A stretch of 64,000 nucleotides of DNA from assembly GCA_035363255.1 (NCBI GenBank), contig DAOSES010000006.1:39433-103432 (forward strand), given 5' to 3'. Position 1 is the first letter of the stretch. Every line of letters starts with the position of its first letter. Source of the stretch: T3SED10-260 sp035363255. Its GTDB lineage: Bacteria; Caldisericota; Caldisericia; UBA6126. Under the pieces are notes generated by a model. It did not search any database. It had not been told where the DNA came from and saw only the letters and a list, made by a program, of their open reading frames with translations. Positions 50,092 through 58,989 of this stretch are shown here, one piece after another. The position numbers and the translations under genes were made by a program.

Positions 50092-52209
50092 TTACCAGGT
50101 GATTTCAGGTAGATAGCCTTCTTCGATATCGATACCGATTCCTATGGCATTACGGCAGTGGTATTGTTTGGATTCCTGTTGCCATGAGGTGTTGTTTTTA
50201 CAGATATCTCGGAAATAAGTGTCGTTGCCACCAATGTCAATAAAAATGCCTACCGCAGGCAAGACGTTACGAATACTCCAGGCTTTGGGATCCACCACGT
50301 AATTAGCATAACCCAGGCTATCTCTACCACGATCTTTCAAGTCCAATACTTCGTAGATATCGTCCCCACCGACATTAACCGCAAAACCCATTCCATTGGC
50401 TGTGCTGGAGCCGATTAAAATCCCCCCCGAAGTTTTTTGCTTTTTCATTTCTCCCGTATCAGGATCTTTGACTTCCTCTTCATACCAGCACTGATAATGA
50501 TCGTTTCCTCCCACATCTATATGCCAGGAAATGGAGATATCGTGGGCTCCTCCGATCGAAATAGCTTGACGGGCATTGTAAAAATCATTCCCAGCTTCAT
50601 CGAGTAAAACGGTGATACCCATATGGGCGGTTCCTGATTGGGTAAAGAAGTAGGATTCGTATTTATCATCGCCTACCTTGTCATGTAAAATACCCACAGC
50701 AAACCAATATCCCGAAGCTTGGGCATAAATTCCAGCGGTATAATGATCGTTTCCAGCCAGGTCAGACAAAATACCAATCCCTCCACCCATGGAGTGACCG
50801 TCATACAAATCGCCTCTTCGTCCAAAGCCACAACCCTGGGAAAGCGAGTAGTTGACATTGTCGTTGTGCCCTAAAACGCCAGGAGTGAGTAGCTCAAAGG
50901 GTTCAGCGATGTAGCGATCGTCGCCTTCGGTATCCAACAGTAAACCGTATCCCATGGTATATCCATAGCCCTGAGACATATAGAAAGAATAATAATGATC
51001 GTTACCACCGATGTTGACCAAATTGGCAATACCATATTGTCCAGCACCCTGAGAGAATATGCGGGACTTAAAGGTATCATCTCCAGCTTTATCCCAAAGA
51101 AGACCTACTCCCCAGGTGGCAGCAGCTTGAGCGTGGTAAGCGGCTGTATAGGAGTCATTGCCTTCGTAGTCCATCAGAATACCGTAGCCAAAAATTCCTG
51201 CTCCCTGAGCACAGGCATCGCGTTTGCTAGCAGTATACTGATCGTTGCCAGCCAAATCCACCACCAAAGAAACTGGATGATAAAAAGAGGAAGTGGCTGC
51301 AGCAGCCCCTGTGTAGATATCATTCCCACCGCAGTCTACTATGAGCAGATAATCGTCGCCGAAGTATTCGTTGCTTTTGCTGCTCCCCTGGAATGCTACT
51401 TTGCCAAGAGGAGTGTCAAGCTCGAAATCGTAGCCATAACTACTGATTTTTTGTTTGAGCAATACATCTTCCATTTTGAAAATCGAATACATTAAAGGGA
51501 TGGCTCCGTAGTAAAGGTCTTTGTAGTCAAAGTTTTGCCCTAAATCCCATACCAGAGCATCGGTATCTTTGAGGGGCATACCTTCACCTGAAAGTGATTG
51601 AGCCAAACGGAAAGCTTCTTCCCATTTTTCCCTGGGATAATTGCGCAAGGCTCGATCGCGATATTTTACAGCATTGGCTGAGGAATAGAGAAAATCTGCC
51701 AGAGCAATTTGAATTTCTTTAGGAGTATCGCCAATTTGCTTTCTTACAGCTTCAGCATTGAATTCAGAAAAGTCGTAGCCCATACGAGCATAAACGTGTT
51801 TGATGCCATCCAGCAAGGGCTCATCCTTGGCGATGGGCCAGGGTTCGAGCTTGATAGAGGGAATAGCCATGACGGTATTGCCTGTTCGGGAAGCACCCAT
51901 GATGAATTGTTGGAATAGTCCATCAGCTCTGTTCCACAAGCCAGCAACGGCAGAAGTGAGTTGTTTTGCATGCTTTGGTACATCCAAAGGGGCGCTCCAC
52001 CAGCGTTTAAACCAGGGGAATACCATTTTTGCTTCTGTGGAAATCAGCGCTTCCAGGATCATGGGGTCATTTTTTATCTCACTACGTTCGTAGCCAAAGG
52101 TTTCCAAGGCTGTACCCAATACGTCCACAGAATCAGCATAAGCTGGCATCTTTACCATCACAGACAGGAGAATACATATACAACAAATCCAGGCCAGGAT
52201 GCGCTTCAT
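50092..52209 (-). CDS. Secreted protein with twelve G-[ND]-D repeats
   Basis: A 705-aa exported protein with a signal peptide ending near PAYA. An N-terminal helical domain (~30-280) is followed by twelve copies of a motif D-x-x-G-[ND]-D-x-[YF] (for example CGGNDIY, LAGNDQY, YEGNDSY, TEGDDRY), mostly 30-35 residues apart. They are interleaved with glycine- and alanine-rich AQGxGxxGxGxLxD stretches. The Asp/Asn-rich turns suggest Ca2+ binding in a beta-helix, similar in spirit to RTX repeats but with a longer period. No enzyme domain is seen. It abuts the DUF4349 gene with one base between, so it is co-transcribed. Confidence 0.8.
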   Translation of the reverse strand: MKRILAWICCICILLSVMVKMPAYADSVDVLGTALETFGYERSEIKNDPMILEALISTEAKMVFPWFKRWWSAPLDVPKHAKQLTSAVAGLWNRADGLFQQFIMGASRTGNTVMAIPSIKLEPWPIAKDEPLLDGIKHVYARMGYDFSEFNAEAVRKQIGDTPKEIQIALADFLYSSANAVKYRDRALRNYPREKWEEAFRLAQSLSGEGMPLKDTDALVWDLGQNFDYKDLYYGAIPLMYSIFKMEDVLLKQKISSYGYDFELDTPLGKVAFQGSSKSNEYFGDDYLLIVDCGGNDIYTGAAAATSSFYHPVSLVVDLAGNDQYTASKRDACAQGAGIFGYGILMDYEGNDSYTAAYHAQAAATWGVGLLWDKAGDDTFKSRIFSQGAGQYGIANLVNIGGNDHYYSFYMSQGYGYTMGYGLLLDTEGDDRYIAEPFELLTPGVLGHNDNVNYSLSQGCGFGRRGDLYDGHSMGGGIGILSDLAGNDHYTAGIYAQASGYWFAVGILHDKVGDDKYESYFFTQSGTAHMGITVLLDEAGNDFYNARQAISIGGAHDISISWHIDVGGNDHYQCWYEEEVKDPDTGEMKKQKTSGGILIGSSTANGMGFAVNVGGDDIYEVLDLKDRGRDSLGYANYVVDPKAWSIRNVLPAVGIFIDIGGNDTYFRDICKNNTSWQQESKQYHCRNAIGIGIDIEEGYLPEITW

Positions 52210-52210
52210 T

Positions 52211-53092
52211 TTACTTGACCCCCTTTTTTCCTCTGTTTTTTCTAAGGAATACTATGATAATCCAGCCTACTAAAGCCAGTAGGATCAGCATGATCAAATT
52301 TACAAAAATCCATTGAAAAAGATGCACTATTGCGTTGGCTACCTGGACAGCTCGAAGAGTGAAGGCACTCCACATTTGCTTCCAGCCCAAAGGATTCCAG
52401 GCACTTTTCTTTTGTCCTTCGATAACTCTGGGATTGGGAATCAACTCAATCGTAGCTGTAGAAAAATCTACTAGCTGATCCCAAAGCTCGATTTGACCGC
52501 GATGCATTTCGATTCGTTCTTGAACTGCATCGATTTCTCGTTGAACTGCTAAAATATCTTCAATTTTTTCAGCTTTTAACAGGATTTTTTCGTATTGGTC
52601 TTTTTGTTTGATGGCATTATCCAAACGTGCTTTAGTATCAAAATATTGTTTAGTAATTTCTTCTGAGCCAATCTCCTGGTTGAGCACCTTGCCATAGTTT
52701 TGGAGTGATAGTAGAAAGGCTTCCAGTTTGCTGGAGGGAATTCGAACGGTTACATGGATAATAATCCCATGTTCTCGTTCGCTTTGTTGTGAATAGGAGA
52801 TATAACCTTTCTGAGCTTTGACATCGCTAACTATAGCATCATATACTTCTTTGGGATTGTCCACCTGTAAACGGGCATTGGCGGTGAAAATGACTTTTCT
52901 GGGCTCTTGAGCAGTAGCTCCTCCATCTTCTGTGGGGGCTAGCGATCGGTCAGCCTCTCCCTCTTGAGTGTAGGCTAAATCTTTGGAGGATCCAACATTT
53001 GCTGCTTCATTGGATTTCATGCTTGAACATGCAGTAAAGCCAAAGACCATAAGACATATCAGCACTATAATAGTTTTCCATCCGTTTTTCAT
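52211..53092 (-). CDS. DUF4349-domain lipoprotein
   Basis: A 293-aa lipoprotein with signal and lipobox VFGFTACSS. A low-complexity linker and a DUF4349 domain follow. Two beta strands (FTANARLQVDN, then KGYISYSQQS) flank a long coiled-coil-like helix (QKDQYEKILLKAEKIEDILAVQREIDAVQ, split over ~35 residues). Last is a C-terminal membrane helix (NLIMLILLALVGWIIIVFL). The domain is widespread in Bacillota and its role is unknown. The ATG at 53092 has AAGGAG seven bases upstream, so it is preferred over a longer frame starting at 53116. Confidence 0.87.
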   Translation of the reverse strand: MKNGWKTIIVLICLMVFGFTACSSMKSNEAANVGSSKDLAYTQEGEADRSLAPTEDGGATAQEPRKVIFTANARLQVDNPKEVYDAIVSDVKAQKGYISYSQQSEREHGIIIHVTVRIPSSKLEAFLLSLQNYGKVLNQEIGSEEITKQYFDTKARLDNAIKQKDQYEKILLKAEKIEDILAVQREIDAVQERIEMHRGQIELWDQLVDFSTATIELIPNPRVIEGQKKSAWNPLGWKQMWSAFTLRAVQVANAIVHLFQWIFVNLIMLILLALVGWIIIVFLRKNRGKKGVK

Positions 53093-53147
53093 GAAAAACT
53101 CCTTTCCACTGATCATAGATTCATGTGATATTTATAGACCTTAGAGC

Positions 53148-54428
53148 TTATTTTGCAATGCTTTGGGGGAGGTTTTTGGAAGCACCAACATGGCGAAAAT
53201 AGAAGATCAGCGACAAGGTAAAAGCCAGGATGGCTGAGACAATCAACAATACATTGCCTCTTGCAAATCCTTCCCATAGGTATTGATCTCCCGAGCGGTA
53301 TTGATCTAGGATTCTTCCATAAATAAGTTGATACACTGCTGCTAATAAAAATCCTGAACCATTGACTAAAGCCATGCCAATCCCACTGTAATTTCTGCCT
53401 GCTATTTCTTTGCCCAGATGCCAGGTGATGGAAAAACCTGAGCCAAAAAAACCCACTAAGAACATCCACAGGGACAATAAACTTACCGTAAAGGGAAGTT
53501 TGAGAGCCAGAGGCAAAAAGCACCAAACTATAGCAAACATTCCCAGGAAAATATTCATAAGCAAGGCCCTTCCGTATCTGTCTGCCAAACGACCCCCAAT
53601 GAGTGCGCCAAACATCACTCCCAGAGATATCCACATCACAATGAAGCCAGCACCTACTCGATCAACTCCAAGGAGTGTTTGAGACCATCTTGCTCCCCAT
53701 GCCGCTTGAAGCGTTTGAACCACAGCGAAGGAAAAAGCATAGATAAAAATGGGAAAATACAAGACACGTTTTTTGATGGTTTGGATAAAGCCTTCCCAGG
53801 TTTTTTTCAAACTCAGGGCTTCAGCTGGCAGGGAATGATCTTCAAATCCCAAGTCGGACGGTTTATCCCTGACAACAAAATAAGCAACCACAGCAATAGC
53901 CATGGTAAAGAGGGAAATCACGACAAAAGCTGTTCTCCAGCCATACAAGCTGGAAACCCAGGATAAAGGATAGCTTGCAAGCATCGCCCCACTATTGCCT
54001 ACAAATAGAGTAATCCCAGTCAGGGTCATGAACTCTCTGGGCTTGAACCATTCACCATTGAGCTTGAGGGTGTTGATAAATACAGGAGCTACTCCAATGG
54101 TGGAAATCAAGCGACCGACATATAGCCAGGTATAATCTCTGGATAAAGCCATAAGTAAGGATCCAAACCCTGCCAGTAACAAACCAAAGGTGCTGGTTTT
54201 TCGAGATCCCATGAAGTCGACCAATAAACCAGAAGGAATTTGAAGAAAAGCATATAAATAAAAATAAACAGCACTCAGTGAAGAAAATTGAAAAGCCGTC
54301 AAAGCAAACTCGGATTGAAGGTCTGCCTGCAATACATTAAGTGAGGATCGTTGAAAGAAAACTAATAAATAGGCAAACAAAGAGGTTGTAAGAATAAACA
54401 TTCTTCTTCGGTAAAAGGCCTTGAGCAT
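53148..54428 (-). CDS. Major facilitator superfamily transporter
   Basis: A 426-aa secondary transporter with about twelve membrane helices. The loop-2/3 signature after helix 2 is visible (GLLVDFMGSRKTS), with its equivalent in the second half (GGRLADRYGRA). It most resembles nitrate/oxalate or sugar-phosphate type MFS members by general pattern, but the substrate cannot be assigned. SD AAAGGAT lies before the ATG. It is probably the first gene of the 50-54.4 kb minus-strand group, 55 bp upstream of the DUF4349 gene. Confidence 0.88.
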   Translation of the reverse strand: MLKAFYRRRMFILTTSLFAYLLVFFQRSSLNVLQADLQSEFALTAFQFSSLSAVYFYLYAFLQIPSGLLVDFMGSRKTSTFGLLLAGFGSLLMALSRDYTWLYVGRLISTIGVAPVFINTLKLNGEWFKPREFMTLTGITLFVGNSGAMLASYPLSWVSSLYGWRTAFVVISLFTMAIAVVAYFVVRDKPSDLGFEDHSLPAEALSLKKTWEGFIQTIKKRVLYFPIFIYAFSFAVVQTLQAAWGARWSQTLLGVDRVGAGFIVMWISLGVMFGALIGGRLADRYGRALLMNIFLGMFAIVWCFLPLALKLPFTVSLLSLWMFLVGFFGSGFSITWHLGKEIAGRNYSGIGMALVNGSGFLLAAVYQLIYGRILDQYRSGDQYLWEGFARGNVLLIVSAILAFTLSLIFYFRHVGASKNLPQSIAK

Positions 54429-54558
54429 CGTGTATTATCCTTTCCCACAAGCTAACATTTTTCATTACTCTTTACTTTATGAAACATTGATAGTTCGTCA
54501 AGCAAGGGGGATACCAGCCAACTTAAATTAGGACATTGAAATAAATGTTCTGATAAGA

Positions 54559-54587
54559 TTGACAAATCGTGAAAAGCCTCTTAGAAT
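54559..54587 (+). promoter_or_regulatory. Promoter of the 54.6-59 kb envelope gene cluster
   Basis: A perfect TTGACA (54559-54564), 17-bp spacer and TAGAAT (54582-54587), the best -35/-10 match in the window. It lies in the divergent gap to the MFS gene. Confidence 0.65.
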
Positions 54588-54623
54588 GATGATAAAACGG
54601 ATAATGGAAGCGAGGTATTTCCT

Positions 54624-56165
54624 GTGCGTAAGCGAAGGAAACGGATCAAGCGATTGATTGCCCGTTTAGTGATTTTATTGCTTTTATTGTGTATAGCTGG
54701 TGGAGCTTTGTTTGGTTTGTATCGCCTTGCCAGACATCTTTTTTTCAATCGAACTCCTCCACAGGAAGACGAGAAATTGTTTCTGTCTCCTCCCAACGAA
54801 GAAATTCTATTTGTTCGTCCACAAAATGGAATATATATCTCAGATCCTCAGGCTCGCAATATACGCCAATTAACTTCAGCCAACGATATAGCTCCTTCAT
54901 GGAAAGCTGATGGAACAGGTTTCTATTTTTTGCGTCAAAATCCTGCCAGAGACTTGCATTTGATGTATTATGACTACAAAAATGGCCAGTTAAGTGAGTC
55001 ATCGCTTGCAACTTTTTCGATGATGGAGTTGCCCAATCCTGAGGGAGATATGATCAAAATTGCTCCTGATGGCAAAAGAATAGCTGTCTCATCGTATGAT
55101 TGGGGCGTTCAAGTCCTTGAAGTTTCAAGTCGTAAAGTGCTTTCTCGTTCATTTGAAGAAGTTTGGGATTTTTGGGGCTTTGTTTCCCGTAATTCCAAGT
55201 TTTGCCTTCTAAGCACTCGCCCTCACCCCAAGCCTCTCCAGTTGGTTTCCGGTGCTGGCACTTCCTACGCAAAAAATAGCTTGTGGCTTTGCGAAACCGA
55301 TATGCGTACCACCAAGCTGATAGATGAATCTCACCAGGCTTTTCAAGGAGTCTCATTTTCAATGAATGGCTATACTTTTGCCTATGCGAAAAACGGTCAA
55401 ATCTTTTATGTGGATTCCATCCAACAAATCAAGCCTGTTTTAGTTACAGACGGCATTCAACCTGCCATCCGACCTGCAGTTGATCCAAAAAAATACCGTT
55501 TAAGAAAACCCTTTTGGATTGATTTCGATGTTAGCAACCTGGTAGGAATGCTATCATGGGCGCAAGATGAAAAAGAATACCTTGCTTTTGCCACCCCAAA
55601 CTATCTCTCCATCCTTGATTTAAACAAACAACTTATCAACCACTACTCCGAAGGTAAAAAAAAGGAAAAATATCTTGGTTGGAAACTCATGGATTATTAT
55701 CTAGCTGACATCAATGGCAATCAAAACAAAGAGCTAATAAGTGCCTGGTGGCCTGGGGGGTCAGGAAAAGGTGCGGAAAGAATCTCTTTTTTCACCCTGG
55801 ATACCAATACCAGCAAAATACAAGAAATTTTTCGTTCCGAGGGAAAGTATCGCAATACCATCCAGATCACCGATTTGAACGGAGACGGGGTTAAAGATGT
55901 ATTAAATATGTATAGCGATGTTTCCGGGGAGGGAAATGCGGCATTGGATGCTTTGATATGGACAGATGTGTACACCTGGGATGGAGCAGGATATCAACTC
56001 AGCAATGAGCGATTTGTGCATGTGTATATGGAGTTGGTGGAATCCTATCGATCGTTTTTAGCTCAGGCATTGCGTGACCCGGATTCATATGGGAGTGGCT
56101 TGGTGTTGATTCGACAACTTCTACAACGAGCCAACGCTATACTTGATCAGGAAAAAACGAGGTGA
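54624..56165 (+). CDS. Membrane-anchored TolB/WD40-like beta-propeller protein with FG-GAP-like segment
   Basis: A 513-aa protein with a very basic N-terminus and one membrane helix (LLLLLCIAGGALFGLYRLA). A TolB-like propeller follows (NIRQLTSANDIAPSWKADGTGFYFL is the typical D-x-x-P-x-W-S-P-D-G pattern, with FSMNGYTFAYAK later). Near residues 360-440 it has Asp-rich DLNGDGVKDVLNMY and DINGNQNKELISAWW. These look like FG-GAP/VCBS-type calcium loops. The start is GTG at 54624 with GAGG eight bases upstream. Its TGA overlaps the next ribosome binding site, so it is the first gene of a three-gene envelope operon. Confidence 0.8.
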   Translation: MRKRRKRIKRLIARLVILLLLLCIAGGALFGLYRLARHLFFNRTPPQEDEKLFLSPPNEEILFVRPQNGIYISDPQARNIRQLTSANDIAPSWKADGTGFYFLRQNPARDLHLMYYDYKNGQLSESSLATFSMMELPNPEGDMIKIAPDGKRIAVSSYDWGVQVLEVSSRKVLSRSFEEVWDFWGFVSRNSKFCLLSTRPHPKPLQLVSGAGTSYAKNSLWLCETDMRTTKLIDESHQAFQGVSFSMNGYTFAYAKNGQIFYVDSIQQIKPVLVTDGIQPAIRPAVDPKKYRLRKPFWIDFDVSNLVGMLSWAQDEKEYLAFATPNYLSILDLNKQLINHYSEGKKKEKYLGWKLMDYYLADINGNQNKELISAWWPGGSGKGAERISFFTLDTNTSKIQEIFRSEGKYRNTIQITDLNGDGVKDVLNMYSDVSGEGNAALDALIWTDVYTWDGAGYQLSNERFVHVYMELVESYRSFLAQALRDPDSYGSGLVLIRQLLQRANAILDQEKTR

Positions 56166-56170
56166 TACCA

Positions 56171-57850
56171 ATGAAACTAATTTTAAGCTTTTGTTTGTCT
56201 ATAGCCTTGATGATGCAAGCATTGCCCCTGGGTTTTGCTCAAACGGTTCCAGATCCCCCAGGCGACTTGATGATATCTGCAATGTATGATCAAATCAATC
56301 TAACCTGGAAAGATTATTCAGACAATGAAAAAGGTTTTTCCCTTGAACGCAAGACTGGAAGAGAAGAATACCAAGAAATAGCTGTGATTTCTCCAGACAG
56401 TGAATACTACCTGGATCTTCAACTTAACTATCCTGCTACTTTTTTCTATCGTATATGCGCTTTTAATGACACAGGCAAATCTCGTTATTCAAACGAGGTA
56501 TTTGCACGCACTGAAGCGCCACCCCCTCAAGAAGCATATGATGCACCGCTCCCTCCTCAGGATTTAAATGCCCGAGTTATCAGCGAAAAAGAAGTTGAAT
56601 TGACCTGGAAAGACCAATCCAGCAATGAAGATGGATTCAAGCTCGAACGTCGAACTCCAAGCAGTGATTATGAAGAAATCATCCAGCTCCCTGCCAACAC
56701 CAACTCATATCTCGATCAATCAGTGGAAGCCAAGCAGTTTTACTACTATCGCATCCGTTCCTACAATCTCATCGGCGAGTCCTCCTATTCCAACGAAGTG
56801 GTGGTTGAGACCAGGATTATTGAAAAAGATCTACCCCCTGTGGAAGCTCCTCCCAAAGCACCTACCAATCTAAATGGAGCCCTGGAGGGCTCAGTGATTA
56901 TGTTACGATGGACTGACGAATCCAACGATGAAACAGGATTTAGAATATATTATGCCATGAACGATATCGATAATGTTTCCCTATATCAACAACTTCCAAA
57001 GGATACCATCGAGTATGGCATTACTGATTTATATCTCCCAGGCAACACTTTTTTCTTTTATGTGACTGCATACAATACCTTTGGAGAATCCACTCCAACA
57101 GATACTGTGATGGTGCGCATCCGCGCTGAAGAAGAGAAATCGGTGCCCAAAGCGCCAGAAAATCTTGTAGCCAGCGAGATATATGAACGAGATATCGTTC
57201 TCAACTGGGTGGATAAGTCCGACAATGAAGAAGGTTTTAAAATTGAACGTCGCAAGGTGGATGAGGTTTCATTCAAAGTGATCATCACTCTTCCCAAAGA
57301 TACCCAAAGCTTCCGCGATCCTGGGCTTGAATCTGGTTCCACCTATTTTTATCGCATTTTTGCTTTCAATAATTCTGGAAATTCCTGGCCTTCCAACACA
57401 ATCGAAGCCAAGACCAAAGGATTGAGCGGAGGCTATGTCCCTCCTGAAGCAAAGATTGTGATTATTCTTCAAATAGGATCCAATCGAATCAGCATTAATG
57501 GCAAAATATCTGAAATGGATGCTCGTCCTAGTATTTACGAAGGAAGAACGCTTTTACCCATTCGACCAGTGGTGGAAGCTCTGGGGGGCACAATCGAGTT
57601 TGAACCCCACAGCAAAACCATTACTATCAAGCTTAAAACTATCACTATCATCATGCAGCTCAACAATCCTCAGGCCACCGTGAATGGCAAGCAGGTTTCC
57701 ATTGATTCACAAAATCCCAAGGTGGTGCCAATGGTGGTGCCTCCGGGAAGAACATTGGTTCCTTTGCGCTTTGTGGCTGAAAATCTGGGATGTAAAGTTG
57801 AGTGGGAAGCCAATGAAAAAAAGATTACTATTAGCATGGAATTGGAGTAA
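56171..57850 (+). CDS. Secreted protein: four FN3 domains plus stalk domain
   Basis: A 559-aa exported protein with a signal peptide ending FAQT. Four fibronectin type III domains follow. Each begins with a proline-rich linker and a x-x-L-x-W-x-D-x-S-x-N-E-x-G-F core (for example LTWKDYSDNEKGFSLER, LTWKDQSSNEDGFKLER, LNWVDKSDNEEGFKIER). A C-terminal copper-amine-oxidase-like stalk pair follows (YEGRTLLPIRPVVEALGG, then PGRTLVPLRFVAENLGCKVEW). A structural or adhesive surface role is likely. The ATG at 56171 is preferred to GTG 56162, because GAGGTGAT lies seven bases before it. Confidence 0.87.
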   Translation: MKLILSFCLSIALMMQALPLGFAQTVPDPPGDLMISAMYDQINLTWKDYSDNEKGFSLERKTGREEYQEIAVISPDSEYYLDLQLNYPATFFYRICAFNDTGKSRYSNEVFARTEAPPPQEAYDAPLPPQDLNARVISEKEVELTWKDQSSNEDGFKLERRTPSSDYEEIIQLPANTNSYLDQSVEAKQFYYYRIRSYNLIGESSYSNEVVVETRIIEKDLPPVEAPPKAPTNLNGALEGSVIMLRWTDESNDETGFRIYYAMNDIDNVSLYQQLPKDTIEYGITDLYLPGNTFFFYVTAYNTFGESTPTDTVMVRIRAEEEKSVPKAPENLVASEIYERDIVLNWVDKSDNEEGFKIERRKVDEVSFKVIITLPKDTQSFRDPGLESGSTYFYRIFAFNNSGNSWPSNTIEAKTKGLSGGYVPPEAKIVIILQIGSNRISINGKISEMDARPSIYEGRTLLPIRPVVEALGGTIEFEPHSKTITIKLKTITIIMQLNNPQATVNGKQVSIDSQNPKVVPMVVPPGRTLVPLRFVAENLGCKVEWEANEKKITISMELE

Positions 57851-57854
57851 ACAA

Positions 57855-58940
57855 ATGAAGACAAAGTTTTTTCTCAGCGTGTTAATGGTTTTTTTACTAC
57901 TTTCTCAGGCAGTTTTTGCTCAAGCCCCCTCTCGATCTTATACCTATAAAGGAAATTTCCAACGAAGCGGTTTCTATCCTATCAATGTTGCTGATACTGC
58001 GTCTCTGGTTGGAGTTTTTACTCTCGGGTACCCCATCAAAACTTTTTTTGCCCTGGATAAGCATCTCCTACTCAACAACAAAGATCAAAAACTACTACGC
58101 TATGATCCTGACTATCAAAGGATATTGTGGACTTCGCCCTGGTCATATGCCGATCCTTCTCATCCGAGTTTGTGGGAAGATCAGCTTTTCTTTGGCACTA
58201 AAAACGCTCGAATAGTCTGTCTCGACTGGAAAAGCGGCCAAGAAATCTGGAGCAACAATCTTTTTTCACATGTATCCTCTGCCCCTTTAGTGGTAGATAG
58301 CTTAGTAATTTTTGGTAGTTCTGATGGAGTAATCTATGCCTTAAACAAATATAGTGGTAAGATTCAATGGACATTCAACGCAGGTAGTGCAGTGAAGGCT
58401 GATCTTGCTGAGAATAACAAAAAAGTATTTGCAGGAACCATTGGAGGAAGATGTTTGTGCTTAAATCTTCAGGGACGTCTTCTCTGGGAGTATTATCTCC
58501 AGGGCACCATTACCGAGGCTCCCGCAGTTCACCAGGATTATATCGCTGTTTCCACCTACGAAGGGGCCTTACATTGCTTCAATCAAGATGGGAGCCTGCG
58601 CTGGCATAAAATCAATCACCCATTTATAAGTTCTTCACCCCTCATCCAAAATGGAGAAATCTTTCAGTTTTTCCCTGATGGATACTTGCGTTCTTATCAC
58701 ATGGACACAGGAGAGCTGAATGTCTCGGTATATATTGAATGCCCCAGGCAAACCCCCCTATTAACCAACCGCGCTCTGTTGTTTCGATTATGGAATGGGG
58801 TTTTGAAAGTCGATACCAAAACTCAGCTTTCTCAGACCTATATTTATCAAGAAGGATTCGATACCCTCTCCATGGTGTTAATAGATAAAAGCTTGTACCT
58901 TCTCATGAAGACAGGTGAAATCTTCCGTTATTCTATTTAA
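57855..58940 (+). CDS. Secreted PQQ-like beta-propeller protein
   Basis: A 361-aa exported protein with a Sec signal ending VFAQA (no lipobox Cys). It has repeated PQQ-type blades (SGQEIWSNN, SGKIQWTFNAG, GRLLWEYYLQGTITEAP, GSLRWHKI). This predicts a seven- or eight-bladed propeller outside the membrane. The ATG at 57855 has a GGAG-type SD and follows the FN3/stalk gene by 4 bp. A longer frame from 57684 overlaps that gene and lacks a signal. Probably translated with the two genes before it. Confidence 0.85.
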   Translation: MKTKFFLSVLMVFLLLSQAVFAQAPSRSYTYKGNFQRSGFYPINVADTASLVGVFTLGYPIKTFFALDKHLLLNNKDQKLLRYDPDYQRILWTSPWSYADPSHPSLWEDQLFFGTKNARIVCLDWKSGQEIWSNNLFSHVSSAPLVVDSLVIFGSSDGVIYALNKYSGKIQWTFNAGSAVKADLAENNKKVFAGTIGGRCLCLNLQGRLLWEYYLQGTITEAPAVHQDYIAVSTYEGALHCFNQDGSLRWHKINHPFISSSPLIQNGEIFQFFPDGYLRSYHMDTGELNVSVYIECPRQTPLLTNRALLFRLWNGVLKVDTKTQLSQTYIYQEGFDTLSMVLIDKSLYLLMKTGEIFRYSI

Positions 58941-58989
58941 TCCGGAGAAAAGTTAAGCCCAACTCACATATTATTGAAGGGAGCTTTGG

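Noticed and set aside
53113..53634. A 173-codon minus-strand frame inside the MFS gene
   Set aside because: It is an alternative frame of the transporter gene on the same strand, rich in Ser/Arg/Trp as expected for shadow frames, and has no SD.
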